NCBI RefSeq assembly: GCF_024124665.1
Contig: NZ_JAMXSB010000006.1
Coordinates: 1-64,000, forward strand
Direction: 5' to 3'
Source of the DNA: Pleionea sp. CnH1-48
Lineage (GTDB): Bacteria; Pseudomonadota; Gammaproteobacteria; Enterobacterales; Kangiellaceae
DNA: 64,000 nucleotides
In this document: in pieces, positions 41,590 to 50,581 of the stretch
Layout: the number at the start of each line of letters is the position of its first letter
Position numbering within the stretch: position 1 is the first letter of the stretch
The notes under the pieces: generated by a model
What the model saw: only the letters and a program-made list of their open reading frames with translations
What the model was told of the DNA's origin: nothing
The model's database searches: none
Program-made: the position numbers and the translations under genes

Positions 41590-41991
41590 TTACCAATACT
41601 CTTTAATCGTTTTTATCTTTCCATCTCGAAACTCATACAAGGTCGTTTTTCCATCAACTCTTGTTAAAGCGACCATATTCAATCCCACCACATATTTAGC
41701 GATTTTATGTTTTTGTAGATCGTCCTTATAACGCCCTCCCTGAAAATTTCTGACATACCCTTGGTAGATTCTCTGCCGAGAGTACTCACCTCCATAACCT
41801 TCATGTATGTATACAAAATCATCAGAGAAGAGCTCAAAAATCTTGTCGATGTCTTTTTCTGAAGCAACCGGTTTCGACAAAGCATGATGTCGCTCGTAGT
41901 ACTCCTCAACAATTTCAACCAGCGCCTTACCTGATTCGGCCTGGGCCAAAGACCCCAATAGAAGCCCGGTTAACACTATAATCAACTTCAT
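41590..41991 (-). CDS. Secreted SnoaL/NTF2-like protein (133 aa)
   Basis: The signal peptide MKLIIVLTGLLLGSLAQAES is followed by a cone-shaped NTF2-like fold (EEYYERHHALSKP, FELFSDDFVYIHEGYGGEYS, then LYEFRDGKIKTIKEYW). Members bind or transform small hydrophobic ligands. ATG 41991 is chosen for the strong AAAGGGGAA site and because the leader peptide begins there. It probably shares a transcript with the MBL-fold hydrolase. Confidence 0.78.
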   Translation of the reverse strand: MKLIIVLTGLLLGSLAQAESGKALVEIVEEYYERHHALSKPVASEKDIDKIFELFSDDFVYIHEGYGGEYSRQRIYQGYVRNFQGGRYKDDLQKHKIAKYVVGLNMVALTRVDGKTTLYEFRDGKIKTIKEYW

Positions 41992-42291
41992 TAGTTTTCC
42001 CCTTTTCACAGTAGCTTTGGTAGATAGATCGGAAGCGATCCAATAGGTGCCAATCATCGAGCTATCTGCATTAATGCCACTCAAATATAAGGCAGTAAGT
42101 CAAAATGACTGACGACCCCTTTGGCTCACTATTGAGGAAATTTAGAGCCAGAAGCTCAAAAAGAGTGTTGCTTTGACTGATTTAAAGCTGATTTTTACCT
42201 GTGTAGCCTTAATAACTGGCCATTTTGGTCAATTGATCCGATAAAATAGGTAAATGTTGTCTTGATCGACGGATTTGGCTTTTTGATCAGT

Positions 42292-44355
42292 ATGAATAAA
42301 AACTTTGCTATTAATGACTATCAGATTGATATATCTCGTAACCAGATTGAGCACAATGGAAGTGCTGAAACGCTACAGCCCAAGATGATCTCGGTGCTAA
42401 TCATCTTGGCCAAACATCAAGGGCAAGTTGTCAGCCATGACCATTTAATGGATGAGGTATGGAGTGATCGTTCTGTAAGCCCTAATACTCTACAGCGTTG
42501 TATCGCTCAACTACGCAAAGCATTGGGAGACGATAGCAAGACCCAGACGATCATTAAAACCCACTCTAAACAGGGCTACAGTCTCGAAGCCGATGTCAGA
42601 TGGCAAACAGATATAGCCACGACAGTGACGCAAACAGCCAATCCTTATCGAGTAGCCGCCGTCGCAACGGTTATTACAGGCATTCTGCTGCTGAGTGCGT
42701 TTTTTATTCGGGAGCCTGGTATTCAATCCTTTGAAACGCTAGAACCTATGACCGCAAGCGACGAAAAAGAGTTCTACCCAAACTATTCGCCAGACGGTCG
42801 CTACCTGGTTTTTCATCGATACCTCGATGTTTGCCAAAACCATATTTGGGCCAAAGATTTGCAGACCCAACAAGAATTTCGCTTAACGCAGGAACCAGGA
42901 GTATACGGCCCCCACAGTTGGTCAGCTGATGGAACCCAACTGGCCTTTATTCTTCAAGAAAACTGTCACGCCTCCCCAAGTCAACTGCGCATGTGCTGGC
43001 GCCTCCAGACACTCGACTTTATCAGTGCACTCAATGGGCCTGTTGCTCCAGTTCAACGCCTGGATTGTGATACCCAGCTCACTCAAATTCCCAAGTGGTT
43101 AAATGATGGCAATATCGTCATGTTGCGGCAGGGAGTTAAGGCCAATAAGCTGGTGCACTATGATGTGCGCAGCCATACCTTAAGTGACTTTTATCAGCCG
43201 CAAGATTCAAAGCTCTATGATTTTGATTACTCCCCTAAAAGCAACATGCTCGCAGCCGTGAGCAAAACTCTCGATGGTACTCACAAACTGGAACAACTAA
43301 CAACCAACGGCGAAGTATCGACCAGGGCAAACATTCAACCTCCTTCGCATTTTTCTTACTATGAGCACTTTTCTCCGGCTTTTCATCACAGTGGAAAATA
43401 CTTAATTACCAATACGAACAAAGGTCTTTATAAACTCTCGTTAAATGGAGAGATGACTCAATTAGAAGCTCCGACATACCAGGATCTTTACACACCCACC
43501 TTTCACCCAAACGAGGACTCACTTGTAGCGACTTACGGCCATGTTGATCTGGATATTGCAGCCATTAGTTTGGCACAACCGGACTCTCCTCCAGCATCCG
43601 TTGGATTCAATCAGGTTTATTTACCCTACCCAAGCATTGCACGATCGACAGCTTATGATAGCAGTGCTTACTACCAGCCCAATGGTCATCTAATAGCCTT
43701 TGTTTCGAATCGTTCTGGAGCCGACCAACTTTGGTTGTTTGATAACAAAAAGCTCTGGCAACTAAGCCAGTTGCCTCCTGATAGCCGTATTAATGGTATT
43801 AGCTGGTCTCCGGACGGAGAACGCATAGCCCTAATTGTTGATGACAAGCTCACTATTGTCAGTTTATCTGGAGACTATCGAGCCATAGATACAGAACGTC
43901 CGTTAAAATTCCTACAGCAATGGAACAATGACAATCAACTGCTTGTGGTAGCCGACCATCACCAACTCAATGAATGGCTCAAACTTGATCTCAATACACT
44001 AACATTTACCTCTACTGGTATCGGACCAGTAAAGTGGGCCAAAGTCATCAACAATGACACCATATTATTTATCGACTGGAAATCAAGATTGTGGAAAAAA
44101 TCTGGAGAAGTCGTTAAAGAGATTTCTTCAGCTCCTCACAAGTTCCACGGAAAGCGCTTTGTTTTATCACAAGATGATTTATACGGAATCAATGCTCAAG
44201 ATCAGCTCTGGAAGCTAAATATCACCTCTCAAAACTATCAGGTTGTAAAACAACTCAAAGAACAGGTTTGGTGGCCTAGCGACATAAAGGGTGACAATAT
44301 GCTCATTATTCAGAGCATTTCTTCGCGCAAAGAAATCGTAAAGATTAGCCCATAG
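42292..44355 (+). CDS. CadC-like transmembrane regulator: winged helix plus periplasmic TolB-like beta-propeller (687 aa)
   Basis: Residues ~5-105 form an OmpR/CadC-type winged helix (LMDEVWSDRSVSPNTLQRC, then IAQLRKALGDD and HSKQGYSLEA). A single membrane helix lies at ~125-145 (VAAVATVITGILLLSAFFI). Residues ~160-687 are TolB/WD40-like blades (FYPNYSPDGRYLVFHRYL, SWSADGTQLAFIL, SWSPDGERIALIV). It is a one-component ToxR/CadC-like sensor whose propeller reads a periplasmic signal. ATG 42292 is preferred; a TTG 30 nt upstream is in frame. It is convergent with the lipoprotein/TonB-receptor pair. Confidence 0.88.
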   Translation: MNKNFAINDYQIDISRNQIEHNGSAETLQPKMISVLIILAKHQGQVVSHDHLMDEVWSDRSVSPNTLQRCIAQLRKALGDDSKTQTIIKTHSKQGYSLEADVRWQTDIATTVTQTANPYRVAAVATVITGILLLSAFFIREPGIQSFETLEPMTASDEKEFYPNYSPDGRYLVFHRYLDVCQNHIWAKDLQTQQEFRLTQEPGVYGPHSWSADGTQLAFILQENCHASPSQLRMCWRLQTLDFISALNGPVAPVQRLDCDTQLTQIPKWLNDGNIVMLRQGVKANKLVHYDVRSHTLSDFYQPQDSKLYDFDYSPKSNMLAAVSKTLDGTHKLEQLTTNGEVSTRANIQPPSHFSYYEHFSPAFHHSGKYLITNTNKGLYKLSLNGEMTQLEAPTYQDLYTPTFHPNEDSLVATYGHVDLDIAAISLAQPDSPPASVGFNQVYLPYPSIARSTAYDSSAYYQPNGHLIAFVSNRSGADQLWLFDNKKLWQLSQLPPDSRINGISWSPDGERIALIVDDKLTIVSLSGDYRAIDTERPLKFLQQWNNDNQLLVVADHHQLNEWLKLDLNTLTFTSTGIGPVKWAKVINNDTILFIDWKSRLWKKSGEVVKEISSAPHKFHGKRFVLSQDDLYGINAQDQLWKLNITSQNYQVVKQLKEQVWWPSDIKGDNMLIIQSISSRKEIVKISP

Positions 44356-44372
44356 CTTTTGCAATGGGCTAA
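44345..44372. terminator. Stem-loop at the convergent gene ends
   Basis: TTAGCCCAT (44345-44353) pairs with ATGGGCTAA (44364-44372) around the stop codon of the CadC-like gene. There is no T-run. A weak bidirectional terminator is possible. Confidence 0.4.
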
Positions 44373-44383
44373 TAAGACAGTGG

Positions 44384-45541
44384 CTATTGATTTAAAGATT
44401 TAATATAAGCGATCACATTGTTGGTCAATCGTATGCCGTTGGCATCTGTCACGTCACCAAAGGTCGACTGATAGTAGGCCGCTTGATTTAATACAATCTT
44501 AGAACTGCTTCTAGGATCTGTGTACTCAGCAATGATCACATCAGACTCAGCCAACACCGTTCCCGAACCACTGGTAAAATCTTCTGCTGGTGTAGTCACG
44601 ACAATGTTCCAGTTAGGACTGTTTTCTATGGATGACTTGAGTGCCGCATCAAACACTACATTTTGCTTAACGGTTTGCTGTCCTGCTTCAATATAACTCC
44701 AGTCAGTAAAAGAGACACCAGCCACCAAAGGATGATTAGGATCCACAATATTTCCGGATACAAAGTCATTAAAAGGCGCGTCTTCTGTGTGCAGTGCGAA
44801 CTGCTGATCGCCGATTAAAAAGGGAATCGGCGTGGCTTCAACCGTAAAGTCATTAATTTGACCAATATAAATAGAACCGCCATTAGCCAGGAAGTTATCA
44901 ATTACAGCTTGATTGGTAACTAGCTCTGAAAAAGGTGAAAACACCGTCGCATCAAGACCTATAACCAACACGTTAAAATTGTTTGCATCAAGCTGGTTCA
45001 TTTGTCCAATCATCGATTGATAACGAATACCATGAGCGGTTAATAGTTCGGTCATGCGTTGCTTATCTTCGGGATCAAAAAGAGCAACGGCTGGCGAATC
45101 GCCATCGTTCTGCGCAGGAAAAACTTGCAACACGGTTCCCTTGTTGATTTGTCCATTCACTAAGTTATCCGGAACAAAGTCTACAGGCCCTACTGGTACG
45201 CTAACTTTTATAAACCCACTAGCAAGAAACAATAGTTTATAAGTTCCTTGAGGTAGCTCATCAATTTGATAGCGGCCATTAGCATCGGTCACTGCTTGTT
45301 GTATGACTTTTCGACCATTGCTATCTAAAGTGACTTCTCGATTAAAAGGTATCGTCACAACAGCAACACCAGCTATGGGATTCCCTTGTGAGTCAGTGAC
45401 CGTTCCAACCACATCAGCAAACTGAGTCGAACCACTCGATGAAGAGCCTTCGTTGGTAATTTCAAATTGCGTATCGCGGCAGCTGCCCAGACAAAACAAG
45501 ACCAGGCACGCACAAAAATAGTTAATTACACGAGTTTTCAC
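44384..45541 (-). CDS. Lipoprotein with carboxypeptidase-regulatory-like domain (385 aa)
   Basis: Lipobox LGSC with lipidated C21. The next ~90 residues are a CarboxypepD_reg-like beta sandwich (VVGTVTDSQGNPIAGVAVVT, then DANGRYQIDELPQGTYKLLF). Residues ~150-385 form an alpha/beta domain with NVLVIGLDATVFSPFSEL and FLANGGSIYIGQIND, possibly a flavodoxin- or glutamine-amidotransferase-like fold without recognisable catalytic residues. It lies 10 nt downstream of the TonB-dependent receptor, so the pair should act together at the outer membrane. Confidence 0.78.
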   Translation of the reverse strand: MKTRVINYFCACLVLFCLGSCRDTQFEITNEGSSSSGSTQFADVVGTVTDSQGNPIAGVAVVTIPFNREVTLDSNGRKVIQQAVTDANGRYQIDELPQGTYKLLFLASGFIKVSVPVGPVDFVPDNLVNGQINKGTVLQVFPAQNDGDSPAVALFDPEDKQRMTELLTAHGIRYQSMIGQMNQLDANNFNVLVIGLDATVFSPFSELVTNQAVIDNFLANGGSIYIGQINDFTVEATPIPFLIGDQQFALHTEDAPFNDFVSGNIVDPNHPLVAGVSFTDWSYIEAGQQTVKQNVVFDAALKSSIENSPNWNIVVTTPAEDFTSGSGTVLAESDVIIAEYTDPRSSSKIVLNQAAYYQSTFGDVTDANGIRLTNNVIAYIKSLNQ

Positions 45542-45551
45542 TAGCTACCCC

Positions 45552-47690
45552 TCAGTCAAATGTGTAACTCAAAAACGCTTGAATTTTTCGGCCCTCGATT
45601 GGAATGTCATCTAACAATCCAATGGATGCCTCAATCTCATCACGACCATCATCATCTAACAAATTTGACACTGTTAATGTAAAGTCTAGCCCGTGAGTAA
45701 AAACGTTCTTGCTTTGAAGATTTAGATAAACTAATCGTTTAGAGCCAACTTTCGCTCTATCATCCCCTTCTTCTCGCTCAGGCGACGAGTAAAATGAAAA
45801 ACCAAAACCGAGTTGTTGCCAATCATTAAACTCATAAGCTCCGTAAGCATTGAATCGATGAGGTGAATGAATATTAGCTCCAGCCCCGGTATCCACTCCG
45901 GTCGTTTTTTGATACGAGTAATTAAAGTTTACGTAATCTAACCCAGCAAACTGTCCCCGAAACTCTACCTCAGCACCCCGAGAACGTCTTTCGCCAGCAT
46001 TCTGCCATTGCTCAATACCCGATGTTGCATTAAAGAATATTTCATTGCTGGTTTCATTATTAAAAAACGTTAATGACGAGACCATCGTTGACGAGAACTC
46101 GTACCCAACTTGCCATTCAATACTATTAATTTCTGTGGGCTGTAAATTAGCATTTCCACGACGACGGTTCGCACTTAATGTCGGCGTCGCATCAAATAGC
46201 TGAGAGAATGCAGGAGGCTTGAAAGCTTGGCCATACAGAAGCTTACTGTAAACAGCATCCGTCACTCGATAGACAATACCGAGTCTCGGGTTCAGAGTAC
46301 TACCAAAATCACTGTAATCACCAAACCGAATCCCCGTAGTCACCTGCACTTTATTGTTAACCTGCCAACTATCTTGCAAGTAGAGCGCGTTAAAGTCTCG
46401 CTTAATGTCTTGCGGCATAAATTCAGAAGTCATATCACGAGCAGGAAAGATCTCGATAGGTCCACGTCCAGCCAATGAAACATTCGCCGTTTTGTGCACT
46501 TCCTTTAACTCCGTAGAATCAAAGGTTGCACCAATCAACCATTGATGACTTTCAGAAAACTCGTAAGTTGCAGCAATATCAATACCCAAACTTTGTGTTT
46601 TGTGTTGAAAGTTCTCAATAATGCCCGAAGGAAAATTTTCATTTAGCCCGTCCTGATCTTCATCGCCACGAATTTGTGGAGGTTGGCTCTGACCAAAGAG
46701 CTTAGACTCATTTAATACAGCGTAGAATTTACTAGTGACTTCCCAACTGGCTAGATCACGCCAATGGTGGGTCAAAGAAAAAACATCCTGCGTTGATTCT
46801 CGAATCGTTTTTCCAGGCTCTGTCACTATCCCCAAATGACTCAGAATAGGATTGCTAATAATCTGACTATGAACAAAACCTAACGAGAAATCTTTATAAC
46901 TCAGATTAACATGACCGTTGTACTTTTCGGTTTCTGCCTGCCTGATGGTCGGCGTTAATGTGGGATTCAATAGCGGAGGTAAAAAGCGACCAGGAACTGG
47001 CGTAAAAATAGCATCCTGTACAATAGGCAGCTCATCGCCCTTATTGTCAAAGTAGCTAAAACTCACGCTTACCTTCAAATCAGGGCTAAGAGAAGTGACT
47101 TCATCATTAAAACTGACCTTAAACTGCTTTTCATCAAAAGAACCGGCACCGACTTTAAGCTCAATACGCTCTTTTTGACTGCCAGGCTTTTTTGTAAATA
47201 ACTGGATAACAGATGAAACCGCATAACTTCCGTACAGCGCGGAGCCTGGCCCTCGAATCACTTCAATACGCTCAATATCATCGAGGGTGCGAGAATAAAA
47301 GTCAAAACGCCCTTCTAACGCATCATTAACGGGCACTCCATCGATTAAGACAAGTACCCCATCTCTGAGACCAATACCGCGAACAACCATCAGTTGATCG
47401 CCTTTTAGCTGGTTGAGCGGTGAGAATCCTGGGATCAACCGCAACGCATCAAACAAAGTGGTAATACCAGCTTCTTTAATTTCTTGAGCACTTAAAACGC
47501 TAATGATTGATGGCGCTTCTGCAATAGATTGCTCATTTTTAGTCGCTGTAGAAACCTTAACCCCCAACAACTCTTCCATGGTCATTGAATAGATATCATC
47601 GTCAGTCTGTTTCTCTGCGCCTACAGAGTATCCAGAAAAGACGACAAAAGTTGCCAAGAAGCAGTTATTTTTAGATGTTTTAGACCACAT
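45552..47690 (-). CDS. TonB-dependent outer-membrane receptor (712 aa)
   Basis: After a signal peptide, a TonB-box-like stretch and plug domain (residues ~45-160: PSIISVLSAQEIKEAGITTL, DGVLVLIDGVPVND, IEVIRGPGSALYGSYAVSSV) lead into a 22-strand-type barrel ending in the C-terminal aromatic AFLSYTFD. The N-terminal MTMEELLGVKVSTATKNEQ resembles receptors of the IroN/CirA-like group, but the substrate is not evident. It is translated together with the regulatory-domain lipoprotein just downstream. Confidence 0.92.
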   Translation of the reverse strand: MWSKTSKNNCFLATFVVFSGYSVGAEKQTDDDIYSMTMEELLGVKVSTATKNEQSIAEAPSIISVLSAQEIKEAGITTLFDALRLIPGFSPLNQLKGDQLMVVRGIGLRDGVLVLIDGVPVNDALEGRFDFYSRTLDDIERIEVIRGPGSALYGSYAVSSVIQLFTKKPGSQKERIELKVGAGSFDEKQFKVSFNDEVTSLSPDLKVSVSFSYFDNKGDELPIVQDAIFTPVPGRFLPPLLNPTLTPTIRQAETEKYNGHVNLSYKDFSLGFVHSQIISNPILSHLGIVTEPGKTIRESTQDVFSLTHHWRDLASWEVTSKFYAVLNESKLFGQSQPPQIRGDEDQDGLNENFPSGIIENFQHKTQSLGIDIAATYEFSESHQWLIGATFDSTELKEVHKTANVSLAGRGPIEIFPARDMTSEFMPQDIKRDFNALYLQDSWQVNNKVQVTTGIRFGDYSDFGSTLNPRLGIVYRVTDAVYSKLLYGQAFKPPAFSQLFDATPTLSANRRRGNANLQPTEINSIEWQVGYEFSSTMVSSLTFFNNETSNEIFFNATSGIEQWQNAGERRSRGAEVEFRGQFAGLDYVNFNYSYQKTTGVDTGAGANIHSPHRFNAYGAYEFNDWQQLGFGFSFYSSPEREEGDDRAKVGSKRLVYLNLQSKNVFTHGLDFTLTVSNLLDDDGRDEIEASIGLLDDIPIEGRKIQAFLSYTFD

Positions 47691-48087
47691 TCAGGTGAAA
47701 ACCTCACACAAGGACAACTACGCAATAAGTTATTGAAAGTTGAGAGATAAATATAGTTGAGTCGGATGATTTTTTAAAGTGTTATGATGTCTATCGATGG
47801 ATATCTTGTCCTTCGGTTAACCCTAAAGCAAAAAGCTTTGCATTAGAATTCAACATTCGTTAGAATCCTGCCTGTTTTTTGAACAGACTTTAATCAAGGG
47901 AACGACTAAAGTCAGCAGCTTTGCTGCATATTTATTTGAATTATCAACCCGTTACAGGGCAATAAAGGTGGCATTAGCTAGGTGCAGATAGGATGCAATT
48001 GATCAATTTGATTAAGCTAAGCCCTTATTAACTTTTATTTAATTTCTTAATTATTTTAGTAACCAACATAACCAATAGGACAAATGA
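47691..48087. other. Divergent intergenic region upstream of the TonB receptor (397 bp)
   Basis: No gene found. It contains short imperfect dyads (AGCAAAAAGCTTTGC near 47827) and should carry the promoters of the receptor and of the lipoprotein at 48088. No Fur-box-like 19-mer was recognised. Confidence 0.35.
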
Positions 48088-48507
48088 ATGATTCTGAATA
48101 AACTACAGAATGCAGTCTTCATGATTACGACTATAGCTTTCTTAAGCAGCTGCTCGACGACAAAGGTTCAAACTTCAGAGCTAGAAATAGTAGATAAGGA
48201 CAACAACCAAACTCCAAAACTAGAGATAGTTGGTGAAGGCAACAGCCAAATGAGGCAAAATTTGTTGTCCTTAAATGCTCAAAGTACAGATAATTTAGAA
48301 GTTGATCGTATCGAGCAAGCACTTATTAGCTTGGTGGAAATATCTTCGTTATCTAATATCGAGTCTTGTTCTGAATACATGAAAGCACTAGACGAAAAAG
48401 ATATAAATGTGGAGGCCATTGATGATTCAACTATCGTCCTATATCTAGACAAAGGTTTACCGATAGAAAAAACCTTTGAACAAGGCTGTCAAATCGATAC
48501 ATTCTAA
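48088..48507 (+). CDS. Small hypothetical lipoprotein (139 aa)
   Basis: Lipobox FLSSC with C22 (FMITTIAFLSSCSTTK). Two near-identical short segments follow (SELEIVDKDNNQTPK and KLEIVGEGNSQM). The rest is an acidic helical domain with two further cysteines (IESCSEYM, EQGCQID). It is probably outer-membrane anchored. No family recognised. Confidence 0.65.
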   Translation: MILNKLQNAVFMITTIAFLSSCSTTKVQTSELEIVDKDNNQTPKLEIVGEGNSQMRQNLLSLNAQSTDNLEVDRIEQALISLVEISSLSNIESCSEYMKALDEKDINVEAIDDSTIVLYLDKGLPIEKTFEQGCQIDTF

Positions 48508-49022
48508 CTCAACTTAATACAAACTTAGAGCAGTCCTTAAGCGTTCTAAGCTATTGGACTGCCAACGACACAACCTAGAGTTATAAGAACTGCAACCTTT
48601 TTACTTCTTTCGCCTTTTGACTGAAAGGTTAAAGCGCTTGCTAATGCCTGAATAGAAGAGTCGATAAATCATCCAGTCTCTCTTTAGTTGCTTCCCATTC
48701 AGGCATCATTTACTTCACAACCGATGGATTCCTTCAGCGTAGTTGCGCTCAGCTAAATGACACAGCTTGAGAAAAATCACATAACGAGTAGTCCACCTTA
48801 GTCCTATATGAGTTACTAACTTAGCTTCCATTCGTTTAACTAACATCCTTTTAGCTCTCATTCTTAACACCAGAGTTACAACTACCTTTTTAGGTGAATG
48901 TTACATTACCAATAAGAGGAAATTGGAAGTAACTGCTAAATAAGTGAATCTATTTCAACTTTTTATTACTGAAACCTTAAGGAGCTCCGTCATCAAAAGT
49001 GAAACTTAAAAAGGAGGCATCC
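48508..49022. other. Intergenic region (515 bp)
   Basis: No gene. It includes GCAGTCC/GGACTGC arms just after the lipoprotein gene (near 48529-48560) and a longer inverted repeat at 48644-48706, listed separately. Confidence 0.4.
48644..48706. repeat. Inverted repeat with 43-bp spacer
   Basis: ATGCCTGAAT (48644-48653) and ATTCAGGCAT (48697-48706) are exact reverse complements. This could be an RNA hairpin, a pair of binding sites or the ends of a tiny element. No coding potential inside. Confidence 0.4.
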
Positions 49023-50306
49023 ATGCAAACTAGTATCACCAATTCGACCCAAATAAATACTTCCCCGAAACCTCATACGAGCAAAGAAACATCAAATAAA
49101 ACAAAGGAAAGTCAAAGACTTAAGTTAAAACCCATAGAAACACAAAGGAAAATACCTACCTCTTCTCCTTCAAGCTCAAAGGCTTTGACTTCAAAACTTA
49201 CAGAACCAGCTTCGAAAAGCCTTACTTTAAAACTGAAGATACAACCCGCTCCAGTGCTACAAGAGCTCGAAGTCGTGAAAATGGATGAATTTAAAAACTC
49301 AAGCCCTGACGGAAAAGTAGTAATAAACGATGAACACAATACTCTTTATGTTCTATATGATAGCGAGGCTCCAGATGAGGCTCTAGATTCCATTTCTTCA
49401 CTAAAAGACAATGATTCACACAAGCTATCACCACGACCACAGTCAATTATTACAAAAGGATTTGTGAAAGATGAACATGGTGATATTTTTAAGGCTTACC
49501 GATTCAATGCACAACTATTTCCTAAAAAAGAAATTCAGGAAATAGAGCACAACAGCTCACAAGCGAAAAAATACGATGAAAAAAGCTTCTTTCCAAAGTT
49601 AATGTCATCTTCTCAAGAAAAGTCGGCCCAGAAAAACTTGGAGAAAACATCTGAAGAAGTACTTGATCCACAAATTAAAAAACTGCCCTCGAAAAAGAAT
49701 ATTACACGTTATGCTCAACAGTCGCTGGTTATGAAAAATGACTGTGGTAATGTTGCAACGATACTGCAGCAGTTAATGCGCAATGAAAATATTGCCCCTT
49801 CACCGAGTTCCCAAATACAAACCCTTTCAAACTTAAATGAAAGCACTGAACGGAAGTTAGCAGAGATTAAATTGCAACCGGGAGACAAAATGGTCTGTAT
49901 GTATAAAGGAAAAAACCCGACTGGGTGTAAATATCATGCGGTTACCGTAGTGATGGCCGACAAAGACTATATAGTATGTGCTGAAGGCCATGCCGGAATA
50001 GAATACAAAGAGCCCGACTTGCATATTTATAAGCGAGGCGCTCTAGGGTTCGTTCAATCAAATTTAGAAGCTCTCAATAAACTGGATAAAGAAGGCAATG
50101 GTCAGCAACATCTTGACGAATTAAAAGTGTTTCCAGCAAGAGAGAACAACGCTAGACTGGAACGAATGAAAACCAACTCAGAAACTCTTAAGTCAGCTTT
50201 GTCAGAAAAGAACATTCCAGAAATGGAAAAAATATTGAAAGAAAAGCCTATGCTGAAAGGCACTATTCTACCTAAAGAAACGGTCAAAACGTCGTCCTCA
50301 AAATAG
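49023..50306 (+). CDS. Putative effector: disordered N-terminus and possible Cys-His hydrolase core (427 aa)
   Basis: ATG 49023 has a perfect AAGGAGG site, so the upstream in-frame start at 48999 is rejected. Residues 1-80 are Ser/Thr/Lys/Pro-rich and probably disordered, with repeated basic LKLK-like motifs. A middle part is mixed. Residues ~230-370 look folded: NDCGNVATILQQLM with C241, then GCKYHAVTVVMADKD with H305 and CAEGHAGIEY with E321/H323. The order Cys-His-acid resembles papain/NlpC-like cysteine hydrolases, but the match is weak. There is no Sec signal, so it may be cytoplasmic or delivered by a contractile system (inference). Confidence 0.55.
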   Translation: MQTSITNSTQINTSPKPHTSKETSNKTKESQRLKLKPIETQRKIPTSSPSSSKALTSKLTEPASKSLTLKLKIQPAPVLQELEVVKMDEFKNSSPDGKVVINDEHNTLYVLYDSEAPDEALDSISSLKDNDSHKLSPRPQSIITKGFVKDEHGDIFKAYRFNAQLFPKKEIQEIEHNSSQAKKYDEKSFFPKLMSSSQEKSAQKNLEKTSEEVLDPQIKKLPSKKNITRYAQQSLVMKNDCGNVATILQQLMRNENIAPSPSSQIQTLSNLNESTERKLAEIKLQPGDKMVCMYKGKNPTGCKYHAVTVVMADKDYIVCAEGHAGIEYKEPDLHIYKRGALGFVQSNLEALNKLDKEGNGQQHLDELKVFPARENNARLERMKTNSETLKSALSEKNIPEMEKILKEKPMLKGTILPKETVKTSSSK

Positions 50307-50542
50307 TCTACCATCACCAGGCTTCTCGCTAACAACTTGAAGTCTGAGGACATACTCTGTCTTTTTTTCTTTGTCTGACTAGAATTAAAAGCATCCTCAA
50401 AAATAGAAGCCAGTAAGGTAGCAGGCTCATTATCAAACTTTTTAGAATAGGAAAAGCAAGGGAATTAAATCTGCGATACAATAGAGAATCGCAACATGCA
50501 TTAATATTATAAAAACATTAGTTTTATTGGGAACAATAAAAT

Positions 50543-50573
50543 TAAAGCAGTGGATAGCCTATCCACTGCTTTA
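50543..50573. terminator. Bidirectional hairpin terminator
   Basis: TAAAGCAGTGGATAG (50543-50557) and CTATCCACTGCTTTA (50559-50573) are exact inverse copies with one base between. It lies between two convergent genes, 9 nt after the stop of the PI-PLC gene on the minus strand, followed there by ATTTTATT. Confidence 0.7.
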
Positions 50574-50581
50574 GTTAAAGT

